In this document: piece after piece, positions 1 to 7,879 of the stretch
Position numbering within the stretch: the first letter of the stretch is position 1
Layout of the letters: each line of letters starts with the position of its first letter
Source: Candidatus Sulfotelmatobacter kueseliae
GTDB lineage: Bacteria > Acidobacteriota > Terriglobia > Terriglobales > Acidobacteriaceae
Direction of reading: 5' to 3'
Assembly (NCBI GenBank): GCA_900290255.1
Contig: OMOD01000024.1
Coordinates: 34,300 to 98,299, forward strand
DNA: 64,000 bases
Position numbers and translations under genes: made by a program
The notes under the pieces: model-generated
Told to the model about the DNA's origin: nothing
Seen by the model: only the letters and a program-made list of their open reading frames with translations
Database searches by the model: none

Positions 1-485
1 ACCGGATAAACTTCCTTCTTCATGTCGGAAGGCTGCTTGAGGCGGGGAGCATCGGTTCGTTCGGCGGACGAGAGCTTCCATTGATCTCCCTGCTTGAGCC
101 AGATGTGATCGTCGGTAACCGTAGTAGAGTGCCCGTCGGGCAAGCCGGTCATGACATCGGCGCGGAAAATGATGTGGGTGACGTCGGGGCGCGGGGTGGT
201 GCTGCGGATGATTTCGACCTTCATGCTCCGCACTTTCATCCCCACCCAGAAATTCACGTCGTCGCTGGCCGTAATCATTTGGTCTTTCACCCTGATTGTT
301 GCCGGCGGATCGGTGCTGTAGAGCGCTTGGAGGGCGGCGTCTCCGGTAAGGACTGCGCCCACCCATTGCTGGAAGGGGGCGAAGGAAGCAGCGTCCGGGG
401 CGGCGGAAGAAGCCGCCTGAGCCCAGGCGCAAGAGGTTATGAGCGCAAGTACAAAGGCAATTGCAAATTTGATTGCACGATTCAT
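1..485 (-). CDS. Exported protein of unknown function (3' part off the left edge)
   Basis: Reading the minus strand from ATG at 485 gives an uninterrupted frame to base 1, so the gene runs off the window and is absent from the ORF track. It starts with a signal peptide (MNRAIKFAIAFVLALITSCAWAQA, cleavage expected after the AQA), followed by a polar Ala/Ser stretch. The mature part contains an FQQWVGAVLTGD segment, then alternating beta-like strands (VKDQMITASDDVNFWVGM, KVEIIRSTTPRPDVTHI), a pattern I associate with small periplasmic NTF2/SnoaL-like folds. That fold assignment is inference. The plus-strand ORF 81..491 is its shadow. A repeat cluster separates it from the ABC ATPase gene upstream. 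Confidence 0.7.
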   Translation of the reverse strand, partial: MNRAIKFAIAFVLALITSCAWAQAASSAAPDAASFAPFQQWVGAVLTGDAALQALYSTDPPATIRVKDQMITASDDVNFWVGMKVRSMKVEIIRSTTPRPDVTHIIFRADVMTGLPDGHSTTVTDDHIWLKQGDQWKLSSAERTDAPRLKQPSDMKKEVYP

Positions 486-498
486 GCTTAAACCCTTT

Positions 499-630
499 CT
501 AGCTGGGGCTGAAGCCCCTGATTTTCGATGGCACGTGTATGGCGCGGTCGCTGCGCGAGCCATGGGCGCGGTCGCTGCGCGAGCCATGGCTAAAGCCATG
601 GCCTACCAAGCCGCGCCCTTTCAAAGCATC
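499..630. repeat. Family A repeat cluster with a 24-bp tandem duplication
   Basis: Contains a perfect small hairpin (GGGGCTGAAGCCCC), two exact tandem copies of a 24-bp unit beginning GGCGCGGTCGCTGCGCGAGC at 541-564 and 565-588, a CATGGCTAAAGCCATG palindrome, and the family tail CCGCGCCCTTTCAAA. The hairpin plus tail recurs near 11.7, 12.3, 21.8, 30.4 and 58.8 kb. The ABC ATPase gene stops just beyond it on the minus strand, so it could also slow or end transcription. Confidence 0.8.
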
Positions 631-651
631 CGAATCAGGTCCGCGCCACAT

Positions 652-1617
652 TTACTCCTCGCGCAGATGGCGGCCGGTCAAGCGGACGAACACATCTTCC
701 AGGCTGGCCTGCCGCGTGGTCAGATGCTCCAATTCTCTTCCCTGCTGCTCGATTACGTCGAGCAGTGCGGGGATTGTCAGATGTGGTTCCTTCACATTAA
801 GCGCCACCAGGCCATCGTCCTCACGCACCGACTCCACGCCGGGCAGAGCGCGCCAGACTTCGAAGGCTGACGCGGAATGCTCTGAGCCTGGCTCTGATAT
901 TGGCGCCGAGCCGTTGCTGCCGACGGAGAACTCCACCACGTGATGCCCGCCCAGGCGGTCGATCAAATCGGCGGGCGAGCCTTCGGCGATGATCTGGCCG
1001 TGGTCCACGATGGCGAGCCGATCGCAGAGGCGCTCCGCTTCGTCCATGTAATGCGTGGTCAGCAACACGGTGCCGCCGGAGCGCTGAAAGGAGCGAATGA
1101 TATCCCACAACTGGCGGCGGCTTTGCGGATCGAGGCCGGTGGTGGGTTCATCAAGAAAAAGAATCTTCGGATTCGAGACCAGCGCCGTGGCCACGGCCAG
1201 GCGCTGGCGCTGGCCGCCGGAGAGCTTACCCACCCAGGCGTCGGCTTTTTCGGTGAGCTGCAACTGCTCGAGCACGTCGCCGGTCGAGCGGGGCTGGCGG
1301 TAGAAGCTGGCAAAAAGCTCAATGGTCTCGCGCACGCTGAGCTTTTCCGACAGCCGCGTTTCCTGCAGCGAGATGCCCAGCCACTCGCGCATTTCGCGCT
1401 CGTTCTCGTGCCAGGAGTGGCCGAAGATAGAAACCTGCCCGCTGGTCGGCGCAAGCAGGCCTTCGAGGATCTCGATGGTGGTGGTCTTGCCCGCGCCGTT
1501 CGGGCCAAGCAGCCCGAAGCATTCCCCGACCTGAATTTCGAGGCTCAGTCCGCGCACGGCCTCGACCTTGCCGTCATAGGTCTTGCGCAGGTCGCGGCAC
1601 TGGATGGCGGCGGGCAC
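652..1617 (-). CDS. ABC transporter ATP-binding protein (DrrA/CcmA-like, ABC-2 type)
   Basis: A 321-residue nucleotide-binding subunit expected to power an ABC-2 type exporter at the inner membrane. Walker A GPNGAGKTT is near residues 39-47, the signature LSGGQRQRLAVA near 132-143, Walker B ILFLDEP near 152-158, and the H-loop in LLTTHYMDEAE. After the ATPase core there is a C-terminal extension of about 90 residues with a Ser/Gly-rich stretch (GSNGSAPISEPGSEHSAS), seen in DrrA-like proteins. The start is GTG at 1617, with a TAGAAT box 6 nt upstream and no Shine-Dalgarno, so the message may be leaderless. No permease partner is in the window; it may lie to the left or elsewhere. Divergent from the kinase gene. 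Confidence 0.9.
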   Translation of the reverse strand: MPAAIQCRDLRKTYDGKVEAVRGLSLEIQVGECFGLLGPNGAGKTTTIEILEGLLAPTSGQVSIFGHSWHENEREMREWLGISLQETRLSEKLSVRETIELFASFYRQPRSTGDVLEQLQLTEKADAWVGKLSGGQRQRLAVATALVSNPKILFLDEPTTGLDPQSRRQLWDIIRSFQRSGGTVLLTTHYMDEAERLCDRLAIVDHGQIIAEGSPADLIDRLGGHHVVEFSVGSNGSAPISEPGSEHSASAFEVWRALPGVESVREDDGLVALNVKEPHLTIPALLDVIEQQGRELEHLTTRQASLEDVFVRLTGRHLREE

Positions 1618-1655
1618 ACAAGCATTCTATCGTGCAGGTATAATCCTCGCACTCT
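1618..1655. promoter_or_regulatory. Divergent promoter region, ABC ATPase / PD40 kinase
   Basis: Only 38 bp separate the two start codons. On the plus strand TATAAT at 1639-1644 lies 11 nt before the kinase ATG. On the minus strand TAGAAT (1629-1624) lies 6 nt before the ABC GTG. No convincing -35 was seen for either. Both transcripts would have almost no leader. Confidence 0.6.
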
Positions 1656-4106
1656 ATGACACTGACCGTGGGCACAAAACTGGGGCCGTATGAGATTGTC
1701 GGAATCGTCGGAGCGGGCGGGATGGGTGAGGTTTACCGGGCCCGCGACGGGCGCCTGGGACGCGATGTCGCGCTGAAAATTCTTTCCGAAGCATTCGCCA
1801 GTGATCCGGAACGTCTGCGCCGTTTTGAGCAGGAAGCGCGCGCGGTTGCGGCGCTGAATCATCCCAACATCCTGGGGCTGTATGACATCGGGTCGCAGAA
1901 TGGCAGCCCCTACCTGGTCTCCGAACTCCTGGAAGGAGAGAGCTTGCGCGAAATCCTGCGCGCAGGGCCGGTGCCATCGCGAAAGGCTGGCGACTATGCA
2001 GTGCAGATCGCCTCCGGCCTCGCGGCCGCCCACGAAAAGGGCGTTGTTCACCGCGATCTCAAGCCGGAGAACCTTTTCATCACCAAGGATGGGCGGGCAA
2101 AGATTCTCGACTTCGGGCTGGCCAAGCTGACTCAGAGCTTTGCCTCAGGCGCGGCTGGTTCCGATGGCGTAACGCTCACCAGTTCGCCAACGCTGGCTGG
2201 AGTGGTGATGGGCACGGCCGGCTACATGTCGCCGGAACAGGTGCGAGGCGAAGCGCTGGATCATCGCACCGACCTGTTCGCTTTTGGCGCAGTGCTTTAC
2301 GAAATGCTCTCGGGCCAGCGGGCGTTTCAGCGCGACACGGCGGCAGAGACGATGACGGCGATTCTCAAAGACGATCCGCCGGAATTGGGCGACCGTACAA
2401 AGCTGGTCTCTCCGGCGCTGGAGCGCATCGTGCGCCGCTGTCTGGAAAAGCGTCCGGAACAGCGCTTCCAATCCGCACAGGATCTCGCCTTTGCGTTGGA
2501 CGCTCTATCGGGCACCGAGGCCAGTGGGGCGGCCCGGGCCACGCCAGCGCCACGTACCAGCCGGCGGTGGCTGTGGGCTTCATTGACGCTGGCATTAGTG
2601 GGCATTCTGCTTGTCGGCTGGCTCTTCACCAGAAAAGGACCTGCCGCCCAGCGCATGCAATTCGCGCTGCCGGTTCCGGGCGAGGTCACCCAGGTGGCTC
2701 TCTCCGCGGATGGGCAGATGCTGGCGTTCGTTTCGCCCGACGACACCACGGGTGCGCCCACGCTCTTCGTGCAGCACATCGGTTCACCCGCCGCGATCGA
2801 ATTGGCCGGAACGGAAGGCGCGAACTTTCCCTTCTGGTCGCCGGACGATGCTTACGTCGCGTTCTTCGCCAAAGGCAAACTGCTGAAGGTATCTGCTTCT
2901 GGCGGGCCGCCTCAAGCCCTCGCCCGAGCCAGTCTTGCCCGGGGCGGGGCGTGGGGATCGACGAACGTCATCGTCTACAGTCCGGAACCCCAAGGCGGAC
3001 TATGGCGCGTTAATGCGGACGGCGGCGGTGGCGCGCCTCTCACCACACTGGGCAAGGACGAGCAATCGCATCGCTGGCCTGTATTTCTGCCTGACGGAGA
3101 TCACTTTTTATTCTGGGCTGGAAATTTCGTGGGCAACCGCGATGACCGTGTCAGCGGCATCTACCAAGGCTCCCTGGATGGCAAGGAAAAAACGCTGGTG
3201 GTCCTGACGCACTCCAATGCGGGAGTCGGGCAGGGCCAGATCTTTTACTCGAATGAGAAGCGCCAGTTAGTAGCTTCGGCATTCGACATGTCGAGGCGAA
3301 TCATCTCCGGCGAACCACGGGTGGTCGCAGAATCGGTTGGATTTCAGCCGTCGATTTTTTGGGGCGCGTTTTCCTCTGCCGCCAATGGAAACCTGATCTA
3401 TTCCACCAGTACCGAGACCACCTTGTCGGCCCTGACATGGGTGGACCGCGCGGGCAAAGAAGTGGCTCGCGTGGGAGAACCCGGCACACTTTCGAATCCC
3501 ATCCTCTCTCTCGATGGCAAGCGCGTGGCCGTGGACGTCGCAGCCGTGAAGACCAACAACGTGGATGTATGGCTCGAAAGCCTGCAAGGCGGCTCCAACA
3601 CGAGATTCACCTTCGATACGGCCGAGGCTGTCGTGGGGATGTGGTCGCGCGACGGAAAGACCATCGCCTATCGTACGGTGGGGGAACACGTCAATCTTAT
3701 GTCGAAGGCAGCCTCGGGGCTGGAACGGGAAAAAACGCTGTACTCGGGGGAAATCGCCGCGGACGTGTTGCCGAATTCCTGGACAGTCGATGATCAGCAA
3801 ATCCTGTGCACGATGTTCTTTCCCCATCCCGTCGGGGACCGCGTCACCGGCCTTGTTCTAATACCGGCTGCGGGCGGGAAGCCCGTTCCGTTCCTGGAGA
3901 CGAGGGGCTCGGAAAGGAATGGCCAGATTTCTCCTGACGGAAAATGGGCGGCCTATGCATCCAATGAATCGGGCGAGTGGGAAGTCTATGTCACCACGTT
4001 TCCCGCGGGAGCCGGAAAGTGGCAAATTTCGCGCGGCGGCGGCACCGAGCCCCGCTGGCGCGGCGACGGCAAGGAGCTTTCCACATCGGACAGTCTGGAA
4101 TTTTGA
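1656..4106 (+). CDS. Membrane Ser/Thr protein kinase with PD40 beta-propeller, truncated by a frameshift
   Basis: PknB-type kinase domain at residues about 11-285: glycine loop GAGGMGEVYRA (19-29), lysine K41 (ALKIL), catalytic HRDLKPEN (132-139), DFG at 152-154 and activation-end GTAGYMSPEQ. One transmembrane helix follows at about 304-326 (WLWASLTLALVGILLVGWLF). The extracytoplasmic part (about 330-810) has WD40-like PD40 repeats (LSADGQMLAFVS, WSPDDAYVAFF, SPDGKWAAYAS). This architecture is typical of acidobacterial sensor kinases; the ligand is unknown. The frame ends at TGA 4104-4106 after GDGKELSTSDSLEF, inside what should be the last propeller blade. The rest of the blade is in another frame (see next entry). 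Confidence 0.9.
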   Translation: MTLTVGTKLGPYEIVGIVGAGGMGEVYRARDGRLGRDVALKILSEAFASDPERLRRFEQEARAVAALNHPNILGLYDIGSQNGSPYLVSELLEGESLREILRAGPVPSRKAGDYAVQIASGLAAAHEKGVVHRDLKPENLFITKDGRAKILDFGLAKLTQSFASGAAGSDGVTLTSSPTLAGVVMGTAGYMSPEQVRGEALDHRTDLFAFGAVLYEMLSGQRAFQRDTAAETMTAILKDDPPELGDRTKLVSPALERIVRRCLEKRPEQRFQSAQDLAFALDALSGTEASGAARATPAPRTSRRWLWASLTLALVGILLVGWLFTRKGPAAQRMQFALPVPGEVTQVALSADGQMLAFVSPDDTTGAPTLFVQHIGSPAAIELAGTEGANFPFWSPDDAYVAFFAKGKLLKVSASGGPPQALARASLARGGAWGSTNVIVYSPEPQGGLWRVNADGGGGAPLTTLGKDEQSHRWPVFLPDGDHFLFWAGNFVGNRDDRVSGIYQGSLDGKEKTLVVLTHSNAGVGQGQIFYSNEKRQLVASAFDMSRRIISGEPRVVAESVGFQPSIFWGAFSSAANGNLIYSTSTETTLSALTWVDRAGKEVARVGEPGTLSNPILSLDGKRVAVDVAAVKTNNVDVWLESLQGGSNTRFTFDTAEAVVGMWSRDGKTIAYRTVGEHVNLMSKAASGLEREKTLYSGEIAADVLPNSWTVDDQQILCTMFFPHPVGDRVTGLVLIPAAGGKPVPFLETRGSERNGQISPDGKWAAYASNESGEWEVYVTTFPAGAGKWQISRGGGTEPRWRGDGKELSTSDSLEF

Positions 4107-4321
4107 TGGCGGCGCCGGTCACTAACGAAGGGACGTTTTCCAGCGGAACGCCTGTTCCTCTGTTCCAGGTTCGCGGCCGCGCCCCGGTTTCCTCCACCGA
4201 TACATTCATTTACGATGTCAGCAAGGATGGAGAGCAATTTCTGGTGAACCGCTACCTCAAGCCCGACCGTCCCAGTCCGCTGACGATTGTTTTGAACGCG
4301 ACCGCAGACGCACAGAAGTAG
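4079..4321 (+). pseudogene. Frame-shifted C-terminal end of the PD40 kinase
   Basis: In the frame that stops at 4321 the sequence reads FHIGQSGILMAAPVTNEG..., then YDVSKDGEQFLVNRY and LTIVLNATAD. Those are the usual final residues of acidobacterial PD40 kinases and follow directly on GDGKEL of the upstream frame. Adding one T to the run at 4078-4080 (CTTTCC to CTTTTCC) joins the frames into a protein of about 888 residues. It is therefore a one-base deletion or a homopolymer sequencing error, not a separate gene. I saw no slippery heptamer in the correct phase for programmed frameshifting. Confidence 0.8.
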
Positions 4322-4383
4322 GAACATCAGAAGCAGGAATATCAGGGAGCTGGGCAAAGCTTCCGATCCGTCGGACCGGCTGA

Positions 4384-5487
4384 TTAGTGGCCGGCGAAGG
4401 TGGCGCCGGGGCCGGAACCTCCCGAGGGTTGGGGAATGTCGGGCGGCGGCGTGGGAGGCAGTGGGGACACAGTGTCGGCGGGTTTGGGCACGTTCTCCTG
4501 ATCTTCCCCGGGACGGCGCAGGCTGGGGGCGTTCGGCGGGCGCTCTTGCTCTTTCTTAGCCTGAGCTTCTTTGTCCGGCCGATCGAGGATGACTTCCTTT
4601 TCAGTGCGCACAATTTTTTCGCCGCCGACTTTCATGGTCTCGACGCGCACCACTTCGTCGGCGACGATGCGAACGAAGTCCACGTCCTGGGGCGGTTCGC
4701 CGTAAATCCACTCTTCGTATTCCGTGTTGCCGTCCTTCTCGCGAACTTTTTTCGGCGGCTTGCCCTTGGCGTGCAGCACCATTTCCGAATCCATGCCTAC
4801 GAGCACGTGGTGAGCCTGGATGGCTTCTTTCACCTTGGGGGGAACGGTGTCGAGATAGGCTTCCTCTTTGTTTCTGGCGTTAAAGTCGAGCACGGGAAAC
4901 AGCAGGTCGCGTAATTGCTGGGCACTCATCTCCGGGACATATTTCTTGTCGAAATAAATGTCGAGATAGCTGCCATGCGCGTTCTGCTGGGTTTCATTGG
5001 GAGACAGCTCAACCGGCATGCCGCTGGCGCCGGCCACCTGGATGTGCTGATACCACTTTTTCCGGCGGATCGCGCCACCGTTGATGTCGAAGTGAATGTG
5101 GTCGTCCTTGATCTGCACGAAGGAGATCTGGGCCGGGTCGCCGGGCCTGAGCGCCGGGCCCCAGACAGTCAGCAACTGCTGCAATTCCTGGCCGTTGGGT
5201 GTCGTCACGCCATCTTTCAGACTGATTCCCTTGGTGCCCATGGGGAAGGCCGTGCGCGCGTAGACGAGTTGAGTTTCGAAGTCTCGAATGATTTCGTAGC
5301 GCGTCTGCTTCGACATGTGGGGGGCGTTGGCGGGAATCGGAGGAGCAGGCTTTTGCGCTGGCGGCGCCGGACTGGATGGAGCTGCCGCGGAGGGTTGGGA
5401 CGGCACCGGCTGCGTGGTCTGTCCGAGCAGCGCCGCAGGAATCAGCAACAAAACCAACAGGTAAGACACGCCGCGCGGGCATTCCAT
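4384..5487 (-). CDS. Exported protein with a BamE-like C-terminal segment
   Basis: 367 residues. The N-terminus is a signal peptide (YLLVLLLIPAALLGQ) followed by a Pro/Ala/Gln-rich linker (about residues 23-55). The middle region is a conserved-looking globular domain without motifs I can name. Near residues 228-285 the pattern VGMDSEMVLHAKGKPPKKV...EEWIYGEPPQDVDFVRI resembles the SmpA/OmlA (BamE) fold: a start that sets a 'G...V...GKP' helix, then a W-x-Y-G strand and an F-V strand. That match is inference by eye. The C-terminus is Pro-rich (PPTPPPDIPQPSGGSG). TATAAT lies about 26 nt before the ATG on the minus strand. It is convergent with the kinase gene. Confidence 0.75.
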   Translation of the reverse strand: MECPRGVSYLLVLLLIPAALLGQTTQPVPSQPSAAAPSSPAPPAQKPAPPIPANAPHMSKQTRYEIIRDFETQLVYARTAFPMGTKGISLKDGVTTPNGQELQQLLTVWGPALRPGDPAQISFVQIKDDHIHFDINGGAIRRKKWYQHIQVAGASGMPVELSPNETQQNAHGSYLDIYFDKKYVPEMSAQQLRDLLFPVLDFNARNKEEAYLDTVPPKVKEAIQAHHVLVGMDSEMVLHAKGKPPKKVREKDGNTEYEEWIYGEPPQDVDFVRIVADEVVRVETMKVGGEKIVRTEKEVILDRPDKEAQAKKEQERPPNAPSLRRPGEDQENVPKPADTVSPLPPTPPPDIPQPSGGSGPGATFAGH

Positions 5488-5545
5488 AAACGACCCCAGG
5501 CCGAATCTGCTTCATTATAGCGCCGTCTGGGACAGCCGCAATTGA

Positions 5546-5658
5546 GTCATCCCGAAGCCCCGCGTTTTCACCAGCGGGGCGAGGGATCTCCCGGTTAAAT
5601 TCAGATTGCGAGGGAGATCCCTCGCTTCGCTTGAAGAACAGCTCCGCTCGGGATGACG
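5546..5658. repeat. Family B repeat (CATCCCGAA...GGGATGACG), copy 1
   Basis: About 110 bp bounded by GTCATCCCGAAG and CGGGATGACG, so the ends are inverted. Inside, GAGGGATCTCCC and GGGAGATCCCTCGC form a second inverted pair. Near-identical copies lie at 6447-6567 (diverged), 23786-23900 and 44626-44742. Bases 5690-5766 carry a degenerate relative ending CTCCGCTCGAAATGAC. No gene is seen between 5488 and 5816. Confidence 0.8.
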
Positions 5659-5816
5659 CCTCACAGGAGGATGAACTCAAACTAGCGCACCGCCCGGAGG
5701 GAAGAACAGGTTTCTCGACTTCGCAGAGTCGCCGGTGACCGGGCGCTTCTGCTCCGCTCGAAATGACAAACTTAGAGTTTACGGCGGTTTTCCTGAGGGC
5801 TGAGGCCTGACGCCTG

Positions 5817-6377
5817 CTACGCCAGATTCAGGGCTTTGCGCATGGTGCCACGCTCCTTCTGAATCTTTTCCTGCAGAAGGGTGATGGCGTAGATCAGCTG
5901 CTCAGGCCGCGGCGGGCAGCCGGGCACGTAGACATCGACGGGAATGACCTGGTTGACGCTTTGCACCAAAGCGTAATTGTTGAACACGCCGCCGGACGTG
6001 GCGCAGGCGCCCATGGACATGACCCACTTGGGTTCCGGCATCTGCTCCCAGAGCTGGCGGATTACCGGCGCCATTTTGTTGGAGACGCGGCCGGCGATGA
6101 TCATCAGGTCGCTCTGCCGCGGCGAGGGGCGGAAGACTTCGGCGCCGAAGCGGGCGATATCGAAGCGGGCCGCGCCCATCGACATCATTTCGATGGCGCA
6201 GCAGGCCAGGCCGAAAGTCATGGGCCAGATCGAACCCTTGCGCATCCAGTTGACGGTGGCATCGACGGTGGTGAGGATGAAACCCTCCGGCGTGGGATTG
6301 CCGAAGGTCAATTCCTTGACGACCTTGTGGCCGTTCTCGATGTCAATGTAAGGGCCGAAGTCGAGTTCGCGGGACAT
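5817..6377 (-). CDS. nuoB: NADH-quinone oxidoreductase subunit B (orphan)
   Basis: NuoB is the peripheral-arm subunit of respiratory complex I that carries terminal cluster N2 beside the quinone site. The 186-residue protein has the expected cysteines: tandem C59-C60 ([10 protein letters not shown]), C125 (MGACATSGG) and C154 (VPGCPPRPE), plus the quinone-site-proximal [12 protein letters not shown] segment. Length matches the family. It is a single gene here; no other nuo gene is in the window, although nuoB is usually inside the nuo operon. The ATG at 6377 has TAGAAT 8 nt upstream and no Shine-Dalgarno, so translation may be leaderless. Confidence 0.95.
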   Translation of the reverse strand: MSRELDFGPYIDIENGHKVVKELTFGNPTPEGFILTTVDATVNWMRKGSIWPMTFGLACCAIEMMSMGAARFDIARFGAEVFRPSPRQSDLMIIAGRVSNKMAPVIRQLWEQMPEPKWVMSMGACATSGGVFNNYALVQSVNQVIPVDVYVPGCPPRPEQLIYAITLLQEKIQKERGTMRKALNLA

Positions 6378-6446
6378 GTGTATTTATTCTAAACCAGAGA
6401 GGGCTTCGGGGCGCCCCCTTTGACATCTCTGCCATTCCCTTTTGAT

Positions 6447-6567
6447 GACGTCATCCTGAGCGCAGCCGTTCTTCAGGCGGAGCGAAGGATCCTGCGCGGG
6501 GCCGAGCGTCCGATGGTGCGCGCAAGATCCCTCGCCCGGCTGAAGAGCGCCGGGCTTCGGGATGACG
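6447..6567. repeat. Family B repeat, diverged copy 2
   Basis: Starts GACGTCATCCTGAGCGCAGCC and ends CTTCGGGATGACGCA, with CAAGATCCCTCGCC inside. Same ends as the 5546 copy but an altered centre. It fills most of the interval between nuoB (starting at 6377) and the dehydrogenase gene ending at 6630. Confidence 0.7.
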
Positions 6568-6629
6568 CATCGGAGAATGAGTTTATGCTGTGGTGTTACG
6601 GGCGCGATTCTCTGCCTTACGGATAGGTT

Positions 6630-7652
6630 CTACGGGTTCACCACGACTTTCCCGAACATCTGGCTTTTCTCCAGATGCTCGTGGGCGGCGCGGAGATCGC
6701 TGAGCGGGAAGACGCGATCCACGACCGGCTTCAGGCGTCCGGCGAACACGTGCCCGAGCACTTCGTGCAGCTCACCCATGGTTCCCATGTAAGAACCGAG
6801 CAGGGTCAACTGCCGGGCAAAAAGATGGCGCAGATCCAGTCCCACGCTGGGTCCGGTGGTCGCCCCGCAAGTCACCAGTGTGCCTCCGCTCTTGAGCGAC
6901 TTCACGCTCTCGTCCCAGGTAGCGGCGCCGACGTGCTCGACGACGATATCCACGCCTTCCTTGTTCGTGATCTTGCGAACTTCTTCGGAAATTCTCTGTT
7001 GGTAGTGATTGATGCCGTGGTCCGCTCCCAGCGCCCGGGCTTTTTCCAGCTTCGATTCGTCGCCGGCGGTGGTGATCACGCGGCAGTGGAACAGTTTCGC
7101 GATCTGGATGGCGGCGATGCCCACACCGGAGCTGGCGCCCAGCACGAGCACGGTCTGCCCCGGACGCACGCCGGCGCGTCCGACCAGCATGTGCCACGCG
7201 GTGAGAAACACGAGCGGCACGCTGGCCGCCTGGTTGAAATCGAGCGAGTCAGGGATTGTGATCACGTTCGCGGCCGGAACCGCGATCAGCTCGCAATTGC
7301 CGCCGTCAACCCCGTTGCCGAGAACCGTGAACTCGCGGCACTGGTTCTGCAATCCGGCAACGCACCTGGAGCAGTGTCCGCAGAAATGCATGGGAGCGAC
7401 CAGCACGCGCTGACCGGGTTTGAATCCGGTGACGTACTCGCCGACTTCAGCAATCTCTCCGGCAATGTCGCTGCCCAGTATGTGCGGCAGCTTCACGCCG
7501 GGCAGTCCTTTGCGCACCCACAGGTCGAGATGGTTGAGCGCGCAGGCTCGGATGCGCACCAGCACCTGGTCTTGGCGGGGCTGCGGATCGGGCACGTCTT
7601 CGTACATGAGGACTTCCGGTCCACCGAATTGATGAATGCGGACGGCTTTCAT
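6630..7652 (-). CDS. Zinc-binding MDR alcohol dehydrogenase / quinone oxidoreductase-like
   Basis: 340 residues. Medium-chain dehydrogenase/reductase: GroES-like N-terminal domain (MKAVRIHQFGG...LMYEDVPDP), structural zinc cluster CGHCSRCVAGLQNQC, then an NAD(P)-binding Rossmann fold with LGASSGVGIAAIQIAK. The position of the catalytic zinc cysteine holds Asn-His (ALNHLDLW), so it resembles the quinone-oxidoreductase branch that keeps structural zinc only. Substrate cannot be told. The ORF track starts at 7784, but the family N-terminus MKAVRI begins at ATG 7652, which has AGGAG 9 nt upstream, so I use that start. Divergent from the thioredoxin gene. Confidence 0.88.
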   Translation of the reverse strand: MKAVRIHQFGGPEVLMYEDVPDPQPRQDQVLVRIRACALNHLDLWVRKGLPGVKLPHILGSDIAGEIAEVGEYVTGFKPGQRVLVAPMHFCGHCSRCVAGLQNQCREFTVLGNGVDGGNCELIAVPAANVITIPDSLDFNQAASVPLVFLTAWHMLVGRAGVRPGQTVLVLGASSGVGIAAIQIAKLFHCRVITTAGDESKLEKARALGADHGINHYQQRISEEVRKITNKEGVDIVVEHVGAATWDESVKSLKSGGTLVTCGATTGPSVGLDLRHLFARQLTLLGSYMGTMGELHEVLGHVFAGRLKPVVDRVFPLSDLRAAHEHLEKSQMFGKVVVNP

Positions 7653-7866
7653 GGGCGCGGACTCCTGTGGCGGCGATTGAAGAATCTCAAACCTACCATA
7701 GAGATCGATGTTTCTCATCCCGGGGAAAATGCGGGCGGCAGTTTGATAAGGAAGCGAGCCGAACGCGCATTTGTTGCGTCGCAAAAACCGCGACGCATCG
7801 CGCGGCTCGCCCAGGTCCTTCGGCGGGCACAGACCGCCCGCCTCAGGATGACAAGCAGTCCGGATG

Positions 7867-7872
7867 TAGAAT
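7867..7872 (+). promoter_or_regulatory. Candidate -10 box for a leaderless transcript
   Basis: TAGAAT with a 7-nt gap to the ATG at 7880. The same spacing occurs before the genes at 11890, 12481 and 18393. The upstream interval 7800-7855 carries a small inverted repeat of the family E style (CGGCGGGCACAGACCGCCCG). Confidence 0.5.
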
Positions 7873-7879
7873 TCTCAGC

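Noticed and set aside
940-1659. Long plus-strand ORF (239 aa) opposite the ABC ATPase
   Set aside because: It is the antisense shadow of the ATPase gene; translation shows Arg/Ala-rich composition and no motif.
4070-4090. Programmed -1 frameshifting in the kinase
   Set aside because: No slippery heptamer in phase (GAG CTT TCC) and no clear downstream pseudoknot; a one-base indel is simpler.
4387-5520. Plus-strand ORFs of 175 and 201 aa
   Set aside because: They lie wholly opposite the exported protein gene at 4384-5487 and read as its shadows.
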